Position numbers and translations under genes: made by a program
Notes under the pieces: generated by a model
What the model was told of the DNA's origin: nothing
Seen by the model: only the letters and a program-made list of their open reading frames with translations
Database searches by the model: none
NCBI RefSeq assembly: GCF_964204645.1
Contig: NC_134030.1
Coordinates: 7,688,278 to 7,752,277, forward strand
Length of the DNA: 64,000 bases
Source: Tubulanus polymorphus
Taxonomy: Eukaryota > Nemertea > Palaeonemertea > Tubulaniformes > Tubulanidae
Reading direction: 5' to 3'
In this document: positions 37,191-48,970 of the stretch, piece after piece
How positions within the stretch are numbered: the stretch's first letter is position 1
Layout: the number at the start of each line of letters is the position of its first letter

Positions 37191-37925
37191 AAGGTATCAG
37201 TGAGAGCAAATCCGGGCTTTTAAGAGAGTGGAGGAATTGATTATATTTTCCACTTGAAATTAATTGGTTCATGATTCATAACGACTCGTAACCAACGGAA
37301 CCATGAAATGTAAACTCGCTGCTAAATATCTCTGAATTTTTTTCATACAAAGTTATAATTCTGTTGACTGTCATGAATTGTCGTAGAGGGGAACGTCTCA
37401 TCAAGAATTAGCCTATATTGATGCATGAGATTTAGGTTCGATGATTTAACATAAAAAGCTTTGATTAATGGTTGACGGCTTTACATTTCTCGATTCAAAA
37501 TATTCCTATTTATTCATATATAGCCGCAAGCCAACGGGAAAAAACGTTCTACATTGAGTTACGTACTTATCTTTTTCTGGTAATTGGAGATGATGGTTTC
37601 AGATATACTGCTATCACTACGTATTAATTTACCGATTCTCAGGTGCCATGTCAATAGATAATCCAAATGCATATCTTTTCTAATCTCTCTTACCTCAATT
37701 ATCAGTATCGATGCAAACATACCTGGCACATCTCTGGCATCGCATACCTGCTGTATTCGTTCATTTTTACCGTGTAGAAAATTCCGTTTTTTCGTGATGA
37801 GTCTTGAGTAACCTACGATAGATAAAAACCGTATCTTGCCCCCTACCTGAATAGAACTTATCAGTGACTTGTTGTATTTTATCAAGCTTTATATTATTTT
37901 TATTAGCTGAATTTGTTTGGATTTG
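37191..37925. other. AT-rich stretch with chance frame
   Basis: A 108-codon minus-strand frame (37559-37885) crosses a good minus-strand donor (GAGGTAAGA near 37690) and has no recognisable domain; not called. Confidence 0.35.
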
Positions 37926-38090
37926 GATCTCATTATAGAGATCATCATCAGGTGAGATCGAAACGTCACCTGACGATGATCTCTAGGGTGAGATCGAAAC
38001 GTTGTGTCTTTTAAATATTTTAGATTTAATAAATAAATTCTGGTTTTTAATTTCTTTTAATCTGTAAATAGTGGGATTTTATCTTATTAT
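37926..38090 (+). repeat. hammerhead-like repeat, copy C, with inverted half-copy
   Basis: The best preserved copy. Core: CTGACGA at 37970, GATCTC stem, TAGGGT loop, GAGATC, GAAACGTT, then a tail through AATAGTGGGATTTTATCTTA. CAC before the core pairs with GTG after GTT. Just upstream lies an inverted half-copy (GAGATCATCATCAGGTGA), so the junction itself folds into a long hairpin around GATCGAAACG. The arrangement resembles the head-to-head pair at 15.6 kb. Confidence 0.65.
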
Positions 38091-38569
38091 CCGTTCACCA
38101 CGTTTGAGTGTGGTCATCGTTCTATTGTTTGGAGGTATCAGGTGTTTCTATGTGCATGGTCAATATGTTACGTCTAAGATGTAACTACGTTTTGTTGTTT
38201 TGTGCCAAGGTGTAATCAGTATTCCATGACTTCAAAACACTTGTTTGACTATTCTTTCTTGGTTTAAGCAATCTATTAGTGAGTTTTTGATGTAAATTAT
38301 GGAGTTCATGCAGCCCGAGGAGGATGATTCCCTATTTCAAATAGAATAGATATAACTTATCAAAATATCTTATACCTCTTTTGTTTATTGATGATTGATT
38401 TTGGACTGTCAAATGCATATTGATGATTTGTGTTGTTTTCAATATTTTTCAGATGAATTCATGAAATGTAATGACAAGGCTTAAATGGGGAGACCAGGAG
38501 AATCGAAAAATCCAATAGCCATGAACCACCTAGTTATATGCCGCTATCCTGACGTAGTCACAGTTCACC

Positions 38570-39230
38570 ATGAACAATCACACTTCTGGAACAATCTGTA
38601 GTCATCAAGGAATCAGTGCTGTTCCCTTCATAGGAACTGTCTGAGCCGTTACTCTCAATGGAAAAATCCTGCGTGAAACAGTCCGAGCAATCATCTTGCC
38701 TGGAACAGGCTGAGGCATTGCCCTCCGTGGACAAGTTGGAAGTATTGCCCTGTGTGAAGCCATCAACGTGCGTAGAACAACAGTCTAAGGCATCTCCCTG
38801 CATGGAACAGTCTGAGCCATCACCCACTGTGGAACAATCTGGGCCATCAACTGACATGGAACAGTCTGAGCCATCTTCCTCCATGGAACAGTCTGAGCCA
38901 TCACCCACTGTGGAACAATCTGGGCCATCAACTGACATGGAACTGTCTGAGCCATCTCCCTCCATGGCACAGTCTGAGTGGCCATCGCCAGAGCTTTGTA
39001 AACCATCAACTGACATGGAACAGTCTGAGCCATCTCCTGCCATGGCACAGTGTGAGGTGTCACCTTGCGTCGAGCTGTGTAAGACATCAACTGACATGGA
39101 ACAGTCTGAGCCATCATCAGATATGGTTAAGCCCGAAACATCTCTTCACATAAAACACACTGAGCCATGTACTGCCATCGAACAGACCAAACCATCTGAA
39201 GAGCCATCTGACGCAATGCAATTGACTGGT
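38570..39230. repeat. degenerate 27-bp tandem repeat
   Basis: About two dozen units of the type GAACAGTCTGAGCCATC plus ten variable bases, arranged in part as 81-bp triplets (38806-38967). Units are most alike in the centre and decay towards both ends. All units are a multiple of three in phase, so three frames stay open for long distances, one plus and two minus. Confidence 0.85.
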
Positions 39231-39300
39231 CCATCATCCGAGGCTGAACCGGAACCATGGCAAAATGAACCATCTCAACTCACAGAACCAATTATAGATA
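38634..39300 (+). CDS. probable internal exon encoding a 9-residue repeat protein
   Basis: The frame opens at the first base after CTGTTCCCTTCATAG (acceptor AG 38632-38633), stays open for 667 bases and is bounded by GTAAGT at 39301; a stop follows within 12 bases of the donor. It enters in phase 0 and leaves after the first base of a codon. The product is almost wholly 9-residue repeats, with core units such as EQSEPSPTV, EQSGPSTDM and ELSEPSPSM. Degenerate end units (DKLEVLPCV, VKPETSLHI, KHTEPCTAI) keep the period and a hydrophobic ninth residue. It is Ser/Pro/Glu-rich, probably disordered, with no signal peptide or membrane segment. No family recognised. Against it: the minus strand is also open (38558-39145, a Ser/Asp/Gly/Cys-rich repeat), the DNA repeat continues upstream of the acceptor, and no partner exon was found. 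Confidence 0.42.
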
Positions 39301-39309
39301 GTAAGTCCT

Positions 39310-39655
39310 GATTCCTTGCAATATGTAAAGTACTTTTGCTGTTTTGTTAATGACCTTGTGGTTTATGTAGCAGGAATTAGACGTGAGATCGTTCATTGGA
39401 TCATATTGCTATATTATATCATCTTCAGTCAAGAGGAATTGATCATATCTCCTCTTTTCCCGCTGTAAACATTTTCCTCGTGGTCAGGAAAGTATCCAAA
39501 GCTCATAGATTAGAAATTAGAATATCTTTTTTGGTCAGAACGTAAGAAGCAGTTTTCACTTATGTTCGAAAACAAGATATTCCGATGAGCCTGTGCTGAT
39601 TTAAGTGAATCTCCTTTCAAATTCGCTGTATTGGAGAATCATTTTTTCCAGCATT
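39310..39655. other. AT-rich stretch, nothing recognised
   Basis: Downstream of the repeat exon; would be intron if that exon is real. No second exon identified. Confidence 0.35.
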
Positions 39656-39659
39656 TGGG

Positions 39660-40000
39660 TTGACAGTCATTGCGCGGTAAGAGACGAACGAGTCTTCTAT
39701 CTAGCGTCTCAGTCGGGGGATTCAATAGTCAGTTGAGTGACACTTAATTATCTCACAGATAGTTGTGGTCAGTTAAGGCTGAAATCACCTAGTTACTCGG
39801 TAATGCTGGATTTTCGGGATAACACCACTTCGCGCTAATTAAATCTGATAACATCCATCAGTGCGCGCTTTTTTTTACGATTGTCGTCGTCCGTTTAAAA
39901 AGAGCGGTCGAGCGGTCCCCCGGTCGGTTGGACAGTGATGACGCCGCGCATCAACTGCGGCGAAGATCCGATCATTGAGAATTAGCGAGGCAAGGTTTCT
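39660..40000. other. CpG-dense patch
   Basis: CpG-rich, with GAGCGGTCGAGCGGTCCCCC near 39902. No gene supported. Confidence 0.35.
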
Positions 40001-40479
40001 GTTGATAACGGTGCTTGCATTTTTGGAGATAATCCCAGGTGACGTTGCAGCATTGATTGATTATGCATCAAAGTCTCTATTAATTCCAAACCGGGCTACA
40101 TCTTTTCGATCATAACTTTTTTAAAACGCATTTCCCCTGAAATCCTTAGAATAAGCCGTAGAGCACATATGAACAAGATGAAAGATCAGCTAAAACTGCA
40201 GATGATGGAGGGAAGTGTAGAAAATGGAAAATTGCACATGTTTAAGAAATGGGAAATCCCACGTCTAAATAGTAAATCTCATGAATATCATTTCAAATGC
40301 TAACTATTTGATTTCAATAATTAGTGATTTATTCTTTCATTGTAATCTTTCTTCCCGCTCTCCGGAGAATTACTTGAACGAGTTAACTCTAGATGAAATT
40401 TCATTTCCTCTGATTCGCGATTGCTGTAGAGAGTGGTGTACTTTTTCATGAGTACTGATGACAGGTATGAGTCCACTCA

Positions 40480-40700
40480 TCGGCTGCTAGTATATCGCTA
40501 GTAAGGACGCTTAATACGAGTGACAAATGGCCCGCGTTGAGCTGTCATTTATCATCGGGCGAACGAAGCCCCCTTCGTTTATATATACCTTTACCGAGGG
40601 TGGGTGACATCGCAGCGTAAGCGAAGGATTGTCAGGATTTTAATCCGGCGCCCTAAGCTGCCGGTAACTCGCTGGAATTGATGAATGATCTTAGCTGTAC
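40480..40700. other. CpG-containing patch with TATA-like word
   Basis: Includes TTTATATATACC near 40577 followed by GC-rich sequence. A core promoter is conceivable, but no exon follows that I can support. Confidence 0.2.
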
Positions 40701-40847
40701 GTGACTAATCAACTACGCCAATGAAGCATCATTGATAATTTTATACCAAAAGAAAAAATACTTCTGTAATCAATAAATCGCTTTTAGACACTTTTTCCAA
40801 AAAAGGGAATTTATATCATTTTGTGTTTTGATTACTATTCATATATG

Positions 40848-41136
40848 TTGCCACTGACCTAGAAAACCTGAAAAATTGGGGAATCAGAAAATCTAGAAAA
40901 AGCGGGGACAAATTGGGGAATGTGACAAATTTTGCAAAAAAAACCCTGGAAAACTTAGAATTTGGATATATTATTGACCAGACGTTTCTTTATCAATACA
41001 TGATTCATAACAGATGAATAGATTGTAATATTTTAAAACAGGATTTTCCTTGGATTTTACCCAGGGAATTTTGTGTTATGACATGGAAAAATGAAGGAAA
41101 TAGGGAAATTTCTAAATTGGCAGAAAGTGGCCACCT
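40848..41136. mobile_element. GTGGCCAC-ended element, copy G2
   Basis: Starts near GTTGCCACTGACC and ends AAAGTGGCCACCTT (about 41124-41136). The interior has repeated TTGGGGAAT and GGGAATTTTG words, as in the 23.8 and 60.5 kb copies. Both outermost CAGGG ends are lost. Confidence 0.45.
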
Positions 41137-41399
41137 TTAAAAGTTTCTAATTAGTTTCTAAGTTCTAAATATAAAAGGACACAATCCATTCTATCTAGTG
41201 TATTGTAATGACAATTCCTGAATCCACTTTAATACATTTATTGAAATGTCTCGATACAAATTGAGTTATTGTAATTCAGGCGTTGTTTAGAATTCCCAAA
41301 CGTTGATAGTCCGTCTGTCCAAGCTGCTGGGCGAATCAAATCGTCATTGGAGTCCATTCGAGGGTGAATGTTTGGTTAATTATACTGTCTTACAATATC

Positions 41400-41680
41400 T
41401 GAGATCTGGCAGCGTAATCCTCGGTTGGATATGATTTATCATACGGCGTATTGTCCTGGAAGGATCTTCCGTTGATCCTCGAAACCTGAGTCACGGGTGG
41501 AATATCTTCAGCCCGTAATTACGCGTAGTTTGTTGACTAATAAACTTATAACTCACGTTTAATACAAGGGACGCGCGCGCAATATAAGCCGTTATTCTCT
41601 GCCGCAGTATTGACAGCATGTGGCTACATGAAGCATCGTTCTATCGGTATGCTGTCGTCCGTATAAACGGTCCCGAAGGC
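41400..41680. other. CpG-containing patch
   Basis: Moderate CpG density (GGGACGCGCGCGC near 41568). No gene supported. Confidence 0.3.
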
Positions 41681-41715
41681 TTCGGTAGAGATTATCCTAC
41701 AAAAAAAATTTTGTC

Positions 41716-41852
41716 TTGGCCCAGTTCCACGAAAAAGTTTAACTCACAAAATTTGTGGTTTAGTTGCTGTTGTTTATTTAGTGTTTTCAATGAAGAAAAC
41801 AATTCAAACCTAGCCATTTACGCTTAAACCTTTTCATAACAATGGATCCTGG
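41716..41852. mobile_element. decayed miniature element with CCAGTTCCACGAAAAAG end
   Basis: The left end CCCAGTTCCACGAAAAAGTT resembles the left end of the 26.5 kb element. The right end, reverse complemented, is only loosely similar (CCAGGATCCATTGTTATG). Probably an old copy of the same group. Confidence 0.3.
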
Positions 41853-43009
41853 TTCAATGGCTTCACTTGTTTTTTTTAAATGCAATTTCAATTGTTGGTC
41901 ACTGTTGTTATCTGAGTTGGGAAAAATGGCTCCTGGTAATGATATCACAATTTCAGTATGATATTTACAGTTTTTGAGAATGATAGTTATCCCCAAAGTT
42001 AAGGATAACTTTGATGTTGCCCACTAACAGTCCCAAAAATGGTCAATATCAGAGCCTTATCCGAAAAGCACCATTTCAACTTCTAGAACAAACGTTTGAC
42101 AGATGTTTTCGGGTTGCTATTCAGGGTTTTTGTGAATGGCAGTTATCGGCTAAGTCTTAAAGAAGGGTACAAAATTCAAAACTGCAATGGGTCATTATAA
42201 TACCATCCTCGCGTTTTTATCCTGTCGATGATAAAATAATGGTCCATCAAACGCGCACGATGACTATACGTCGCACTGTTTCGTAATGACGACAGCCCAT
42301 CAAGCGTAATTTGTTGCCCGCTTTGTCTGAATCATGCAGCAACTGAATGCCGCCTGCGTATGATGTCATCTTTTCTATCAAAACAGGTGTCATTTTGTCA
42401 TAGATTCCATAACAATTCGGTATTATAGGATGAAACGTGGATAATAACTTTATCAGAACGGGAGGATTCCACCTACATATGTAGCTTACTGGCTGATCAC
42501 GGTAGCTCGGTTTCTCCGTTTAAAAAATCTGTCTGCCTCGACTCATGGAAAATTGAGTTGAAGAGTTTAATTCTTCTGTAATAAGCCTATATCTGATGGT
42601 AGAGTGTGTTCAAAAATCAAACTAATTGAATTTGTTTTCATTTGGTCCCCTAGATCAACAGCAAGTTCAAATGAAGCCCCCCAATATCTAAAAGATATGC
42701 TTTATTGTTTTTGTCTTGAAATTTGCTCGTTCTCTATGAACAAATTATATATTTTAAATCCTAAATTCTAAATATTTTCTAGCTTCTTGCCCTTGAGAAT
42801 TTATCATATACTTATTCATTTGTTCCTTTCATTTCCTGACCATTTTTTGTAAACTCGAATATCGAATTTCAATCACTTTTGTGGATAGACAAATTCGCAA
42901 TAATTCAAGTTATGTAATTGGCAATTAGAACATCGAGTGTATTATCGTCGTTTAGTCGTGTAGATCCTTTGAAAAAAAATGACAGGCTTAGTTTTAGTCG
43001 GATTTTCCA
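41853..43009. other. mostly AT-rich, nothing recognised
   Basis: Small CpG-richer part near 42200-42330. No other feature seen. Confidence 0.4.
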
Positions 43010-43270
43010 CGGCATTGACCCCGACGTAGCTCATTCATTCGTTCGGGTTAACGATGACTCAGCGTATTTGAGACCATTTACTCATTTAGACTGATTATAA
43101 TTGTTCTTTTTAGCATACTCGCGGGTTCTCTCTCTCTCTGTGGCCGGCGGATGGAATCGACGCAGGGCCGTCATGCGGAAACACGCGTTTGCCATCCGTC
43201 GGTATTCACTTGTTCATCCGTGCAACACGAGAACCGGCATCTACTATTTTATTACAACGAATTATGATAT
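43010..43270. other. CpG-containing patch
   Basis: GC-richer block with a short CT run near 43125-43139 and GTGGCCGGCGGATGG at 43140. The 62-codon plus frame is unrecognisable. Confidence 0.3.
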
Positions 43271-43417
43271 ACGCCCGCCTTGCCTTTGACGCATAATGAT
43301 AGTTTTGTACTTTTCACCTTTTTACCCTTATTGACTGAATACTGATTCATTCAGCTTTCTTACTTGGGGGGAGGGGATGGTTGGTCATCGTTCAAATTTC
43401 TTTTTCTAGGCATCGGA

Positions 43418-43432
43418 AAGGCCACCCTGTAG
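43418..43432. repeat. isolated GGCCACCCTG end (family G)
   Basis: AAAGGCCACCCTGTAG matches the right end of the G elements at 24.06 kb. A left end was not found nearby. Confidence 0.35.
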
Positions 43433-44539
43433 TCTTCACGACAATATTTTACTATTTCCAATTTAAACTGTAACTTGCATCTGAATGTGAAATCTTAGAT
43501 TCAATAAGTATACGTGTAACATAATGTACTACTTTTGAGAACAGCTTCGGGGATTTTGAATCAATGGTACAGCCTTTGCTTTCCCAATTTATTCCCTCCT
43601 TTTTCGTCTGTTGAATATGATCCATTTTGCATTTCGTAATACCCGAAAAGCAAAAAACAAAATCAGCGTTTGGATAATAATGAAATTAAGATTTCGACGA
43701 GGAAAACTTGTTTCTCTCGTCCTTATCGATTGTCATACGCGAATTAGAAACAACGTAATTAAAATCGCTGTCACCGATATAAAACTGCGATGTTCAATTA
43801 ACTCGTATCAATCCTGAGATGACAGTTTCATCAGCGGTTATCTGCTATACAGCTATAAACTCAGTGCACCGCTCTCTCAGGGCCTGCGCGCATTCCGGAT
43901 GGGGGGAAAAAAATGTTGGAAATCGTAACACCTAAACTATGCGCAGTGGACTGTTCGTTGTATTTTTGGACAATTTTGAAGAACATCCTTAACCTAAAAA
44001 GTGTTTAATTAGAAAGAAATGGGTGTGCAGCTTTTACAAGATAAGTCCCATTTAGTAGACTAGGGGTTTCAACAGTATCCATTGAGAAAATGAAATCTCT
44101 GTTCAAAATTTACTTTACACGGTACAACCAAACACTGGACATCACGAAAAGATTGCACTACAAATTAAAACCCTTTATGCTAAAATTGTTGAATAAACTT
44201 CGTCCTGCTCATAGCCTTAGAAGCCAGCTCAATATCCCGAAAATTTTAAGTTTATTATAGTTATTATGACAAAGAATGTATACAAAGAAGATAGTGTAAA
44301 GCAATTTTTTTCAAAGTTTGAATCCCGATTTCAATTTCACTTCACTATTTACATCACTGGAAATTCTGAAAATATCATAAACTCTTGTTTCCGGTGCTAT
44401 ATTCGGGTATCAGTGTATTCAAGTTTATTGCACAAATTCCTAAATGCTTGTGTATGCGATTATACCTGTATTCATTTGTTCGCATATAAGACTAACTGTT
44501 TGCCATCTTTCCATGAACCCAATTTCCACCGCGTCTTCA
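43433..44539. other. AT-rich stretch, nothing recognised
   Basis: Short frames only. Confidence 0.4.
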
Positions 44540-44960
44540 GATAGCAAACATCATCATTCCAGCGGTGTCATCGGGGTTCGTTCGTCGAGATTGTTTTCAT
44601 CGCAGGTCTCCGCCGCGAGATCCGACCAGTAGTGACTCAGTGCATCGTCGTTCAGTCACCGATTCGTACGCGATAACGACAAATTACCCGAGCGCTTCGT
44701 CGTCGTCTCTCTCGTACCTTCATTCCGGCGATATCTCGGCAGCCGAGCGATTCTAGCAATTACGCGACACGGGCCTATCCCGGCGGCGTGTCACGACCCG
44801 TGAAAGCGCGCGCGGCGCGGAGTCTTACGATGCGTAATTTCGACATAGGCTTATACATATCGAACAGCCGAAATTATCTGATCGTTCGTCTATCGACTTT
44901 GTTTACCGGCAAATCATCTCGATCGCGTTGAATCAATGGCCCGTGCGGAAGGCTGATAAG
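44540..44960. other. CpG-dense patch
   Basis: CpG-rich, including GCGCGCGCGGCGCGG near 44807. Overlapping plus frames in different phases (44444-44632, 44565-44756) show that the open reading is a composition effect. Confidence 0.4.
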
Positions 44961-45296
44961 AAAATTGACTTCGAAAATTTCACTGTACGATTATATTAAA
45001 ATCATGTAGACTTTTTAAATTGATGCCCTTTGATGTTCGACAGGACATATCGAGTTCATTTTCATCTGTGTCAAAATATGTTTGTTTTAAACAATGGTCC
45101 GTAATATCCAGTATGAAATGAATCCATAATATTTCCTAATTTGGCTTGAATTTTAGTTAAGTGAATCGTTAAATTCGAGTTTGTTATGTCCTGAGTACGT
45201 TTATAGTTGCATGGATTCTAGTCGTTTCGTAACTTGCTTTAGAAATCAACTCACAACTCTGTGGCCGATCTGTGCAACACCTTTACAGGTGAACAA

Positions 45297-45642
45297 CCAA
45301 TGATTTTCAGTACTGCTGCGTTACCACGCTGCTGCAAGCGCTGCTGGTAATGCAGTAGAAACACCTTTACCAGGTGCAAGCAGCCAATCAATTCGACATC
45401 CACCCGTGGGAGTACGGAAAATCTACCAATCACCTGTGCATCGGGTAAACAGGCTGGTGCAAGGTGCGCTGCAAGGGGTTTGCCGTAACAGCTTGAAGCA
45501 GGTAGGCACGCGACCAATCAGCCGTGTTAACAGAAATACGAGAAGCTCAATCCAATCACTTGAACCTGCCGAGATAATGAGACCCCGCAGCCAACCACGG
45601 CAAATAGGTAGCATTTAACTTCAAATCTACCTGAACCAATCA
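45297..45642. repeat. degenerate repeat with periodic CCAATCA
   Basis: CCAATCA or a one-base variant occurs at 45297, 45384, 45426, 45514, 45552, 45591 and 45636. The spacings (87, 42, 88, 38, 39, 45) are close to multiples of about 42. The words between are poorly conserved apart from CAGGTGMA and GCTGGT. Frames are open on both strands. Either an old ~42-bp minisatellite or a cluster of CCAAT sites. Confidence 0.5.
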
Positions 45643-46959
45643 AACTAAATTTAGATGTTTGATTAGAGATCGCTTTTAAACGTCGAAAAACCCGTGTAAT
45701 GAAAGTCCTTGTTAGGTTATAGATAATGCACAGATGTTTATTGATAAAGAATTAAAGAGTTGTTTGTACGAAATTTGAAAATTATCTATTATATTGAATT
45801 GGTACTGGAATCTCTTACAGATATATTATATGCATCGTGCATCAATCTCTTCGGGCAATCAATGATAAATTGGCGTTTATAGATTTCGCTTTTTAAAATT
45901 TTCGTAGTCGAAAAAAGATGATAGGACTTTAAAATGGATCAGCAGAAATGTGTCGGGAATTTGTGAATTTTTAGTAAAATTTGGGGCATGTATATTGTTA
46001 CAGCAATTGATCACCGACGTTGCGACAAATTTGCCCCCAAATGTTCATTTACGGCTGGGAACTCTCTTCGTTTCAAACTCTTGTTCTGTTTTAAAAGGTG
46101 TTCGGGGTTTTTGGAGTGAACCTGGTTTGGTACCGGTTCCCAGACAGTAAGGTATCCATAATTGTCTGTCGGGTCATACGGGGAGTCAAGTGCCTGAGCA
46201 GTTTGTAAACAAAACAACTCGCTATTTTTTTTATACCGGCAACAACCGATTCTGGCAGGTAAAAATTCAACGGAGGACTAAAATGACTCGGTTAGATCGC
46301 GCTTTCTCGCGGTAAGTGGTTGTTGCATCGCGCCGCAGCGTGTTTTACAGTATCTATGGGCTTGGATATATGTATGTATCGGCCGATTTTTTTTAAACGG
46401 ATATCCATTTCAGATATGCTGTGCAGGGAAATGAAAAATAAAAAGATCGCACACCAGCGTGCAGGTTTTGAACAGCTGATGTCTTTACGACGGGGTCATT
46501 GGAGATTAATGAATTGACTCCCGAATGATTGAAGTTTAGTGAAAAATGAATTTATTTTCACGGCCACATGGTTGTAAACATTCAGTATTGAACACTTGGC
46601 TGCTGATGATCATCTTTAAGCACTCATTAGTTCATTCGTGATCTGCTGCTATTCACCCCTGATGAATCCCCTCTTTGTCACCTGAAGCCAGCCTGTCTCG
46701 GCATACATTGATTGCCACAGTTTTCGTACATATCTTCATTTGGCTTCAAGATTTTCAAATTTTTTCTGACAATGTTTTTTTAATCCAGTATTTCTAGAAT
46801 TCTGCGGTAAAGATCTTTTTATTTGCCAAACTGTTTGATAAATTCTTTTGAAATCCATAACTTTGACTCATTCGTAAACACTCCGAATATCGAAGTATAT
46901 CTTTGAATTTGCTACTGTTTTCAGGAAATATTTACGTATATATATACGAAACGGTATTA

Positions 46960-47290
46960 TTTTTGTTTCGAATTATGTACGATATTCGTCGATCCGGTGG
47001 CGACTGTATTCTACGACAATGAAATATCTTCTCTGATCGGAATGCCGCGCCGTAGTCTGCTTATCCGAAATATACGACTTCACACCATCGACTATAACTA
47101 CCGTTATCGTCGAACACAAATAATCAAACACTAGCGAAACGATAATTTCGAATAAAAATTAGTTTATTATTTTGTCTACCCGTTATAACGATGATAATCG
47201 TTTCGTCTCTGGTTCGCGTCAAATTTTATGTTTGTGGGGGGAATTATTTGTATACGTATATCGAGGGCGGATCCACGTGATAGTGTCTCT
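46960..47290. other. CpG-containing patch
   Basis: Moderate CpG density next to a palindromic CGTATATATATACG near 46934. No gene supported. Confidence 0.25.
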
Positions 47291-47372
47291 CCTTAAAGAA
47301 TACAGTGCACAATTTTCTTCAACTTCTTTTCACCTTTGTTTATACATTTTCTTAAGCACAATTTAATTAGTT

Positions 47373-47409
47373 ATCACCTGTGCATCGGGTAAACAGGCTG
47401 GTGCAAGGT
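47373..47409 (+). repeat. 37-base copy of part of the CCAATCA repeat
   Basis: Identical over 37 bases to 45429-45465 (starts ATCACCTGTGCATCGGG, ends CTGGTGCAAGGT) and in the same orientation, about 1.9 kb away. Flanks are unrelated. Confidence 0.8.
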
Positions 47410-48880
47410 TTACCGTGCATTGTATATCTATATACGACTTCCCCATAATGAAAATTTGGTGTGTCCATATTTAAAATGACAGCTATCATGTCTTGTGTAC
47501 TATATGACTTTCTAAAATTTGTCCTGGCTATTCTTTGGTCCCGTCATTTAGGCCTTTTACTTCCATGCACCCGTCATGAAGCTTTTATGTGCTATATGTT
47601 TTTCCTATAAGTCGCATCATTTCTTTAAAAAAGATTTTCTCGTTTTCTAGCTGGATTTCGTAAATTCGGTATAAGGCAAATCCGTGATTGAGGATCTTAG
47701 AAAAACGAAAGTATTCAAGATAATATTCATAGCATTTATTAAGCAGCCACTTAACGGATGTCTGACAGATGGTGGTTTTTTTGGAGCTGCCACTTGTTTT
47801 GTTTAGAGTTTAGTTTTGAATTGTTAAAAAGCCTCGGAACGGCTGGAGATGATTTAGAATTTTTGCTAAGTGAAGTCATAGTAGGATGTTTATAACTGCC
47901 ATACCAGGAAGTACCTGACATTACTTTACGCCGTAGTGATGGTGTTGTTAACTTACTAAAATGACATAATTTCTATTTTTCAATAGGGGCTTCCTGACGT
48001 AAGCAGTTTCCTGGTGGTGAATGTAATTATTGTCCCGGTGTGGGATTGTGATTCAAATTGAATTTAAATGCAGCAGCATCATGGACACTATAGGGGTATA
48101 GGGGCATATCCAGGGTATTACTAGTTAGTACCAATCATAGTGCAAGGGTGTAACTGAGGCTGAATACAAAAAAGATGTTGTAGGGGCTTACTGCCATATT
48201 TGGTTCATCATAAGGCTTTCAATGAGTCGAATGATTTAATTCACTTGAAACCGGGGTTAAAAACCTACACACATAGCATAAAGGACTTCGAAAGTAAAGC
48301 ACTTTATGAAATACCTTCAAAAGATGAACTCCTTCCAGTGACCTGAATCTACGGGATTCCCCTCTAGTTCTCACACGCATTGATTTTATGATGAGTGAGT
48401 ATACAGTACATCTGGATATCATCGGTTAGGTAAACTAGAGCTAATTGCCTGTAAAACATAATATTGTCGAACATAACATTTATTAGGTGAGAAAATCCGT
48501 GTGAAAGTCTATACCGGGCGTTAAACTATGATAGCTATGTAGCGATCGCGGTGGTTTTTAGTTGGTGGTGGGAATTTTTTTCATTGTAAAGACATTGATT
48601 GATGTTCTATTTGTACCTTCCTACCTTTCCCCCTTGACTCTGCAGCAACGTTGACTTGCAGTTTCAAAGCGATCAGCTCGGGCTATTGCTAAAATCCTGT
48701 TGGGAAATAGATAAATGAATATACCAATTTTCACATATATACGTATTGCTGGGTTTTTTGTTTTTGTTTTTTGTTTTTACTTATTTAATAGACAATATTT
48801 ACATTCAGCAAAGTTTTCCATTCTCAGAGTTCTCTGAGTATATGAATTTATAGTTCACTTCTATTTGAGTATTCAACTTA
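47410..48880. other. AT-rich stretch, nothing recognised
   Basis: Includes a T/G low-complexity tract near 48750-48778. No gene or RNA supported. Confidence 0.4.
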
Positions 48881-48970
48881 TAAGAAATTTTCCATTTAGG
48901 GGGTGGTCTCGGGGGGTCTGGAACCCTGCCCTCCCATTGAGGCACCTATTCAAAGATCGTTAAAACCTGC
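48881..48970. repeat. possible dispersed repeat fragment
   Basis: GGGGGTGGTCTCGGGGGGTC followed by TGGAACCCTGCCCTCCC. Similar in style to the 58.4 kb repeat, but a copy relation could not be shown by eye. Confidence 0.2.

Noticed and set aside
38558-39145. Minus-strand coding frame over the 27-bp repeat
   Set aside because: Open because the repeat is in phase and lacks stops. It lacks a clean pair of splice sites, whereas the plus frame is bounded exactly. Not fully excluded.
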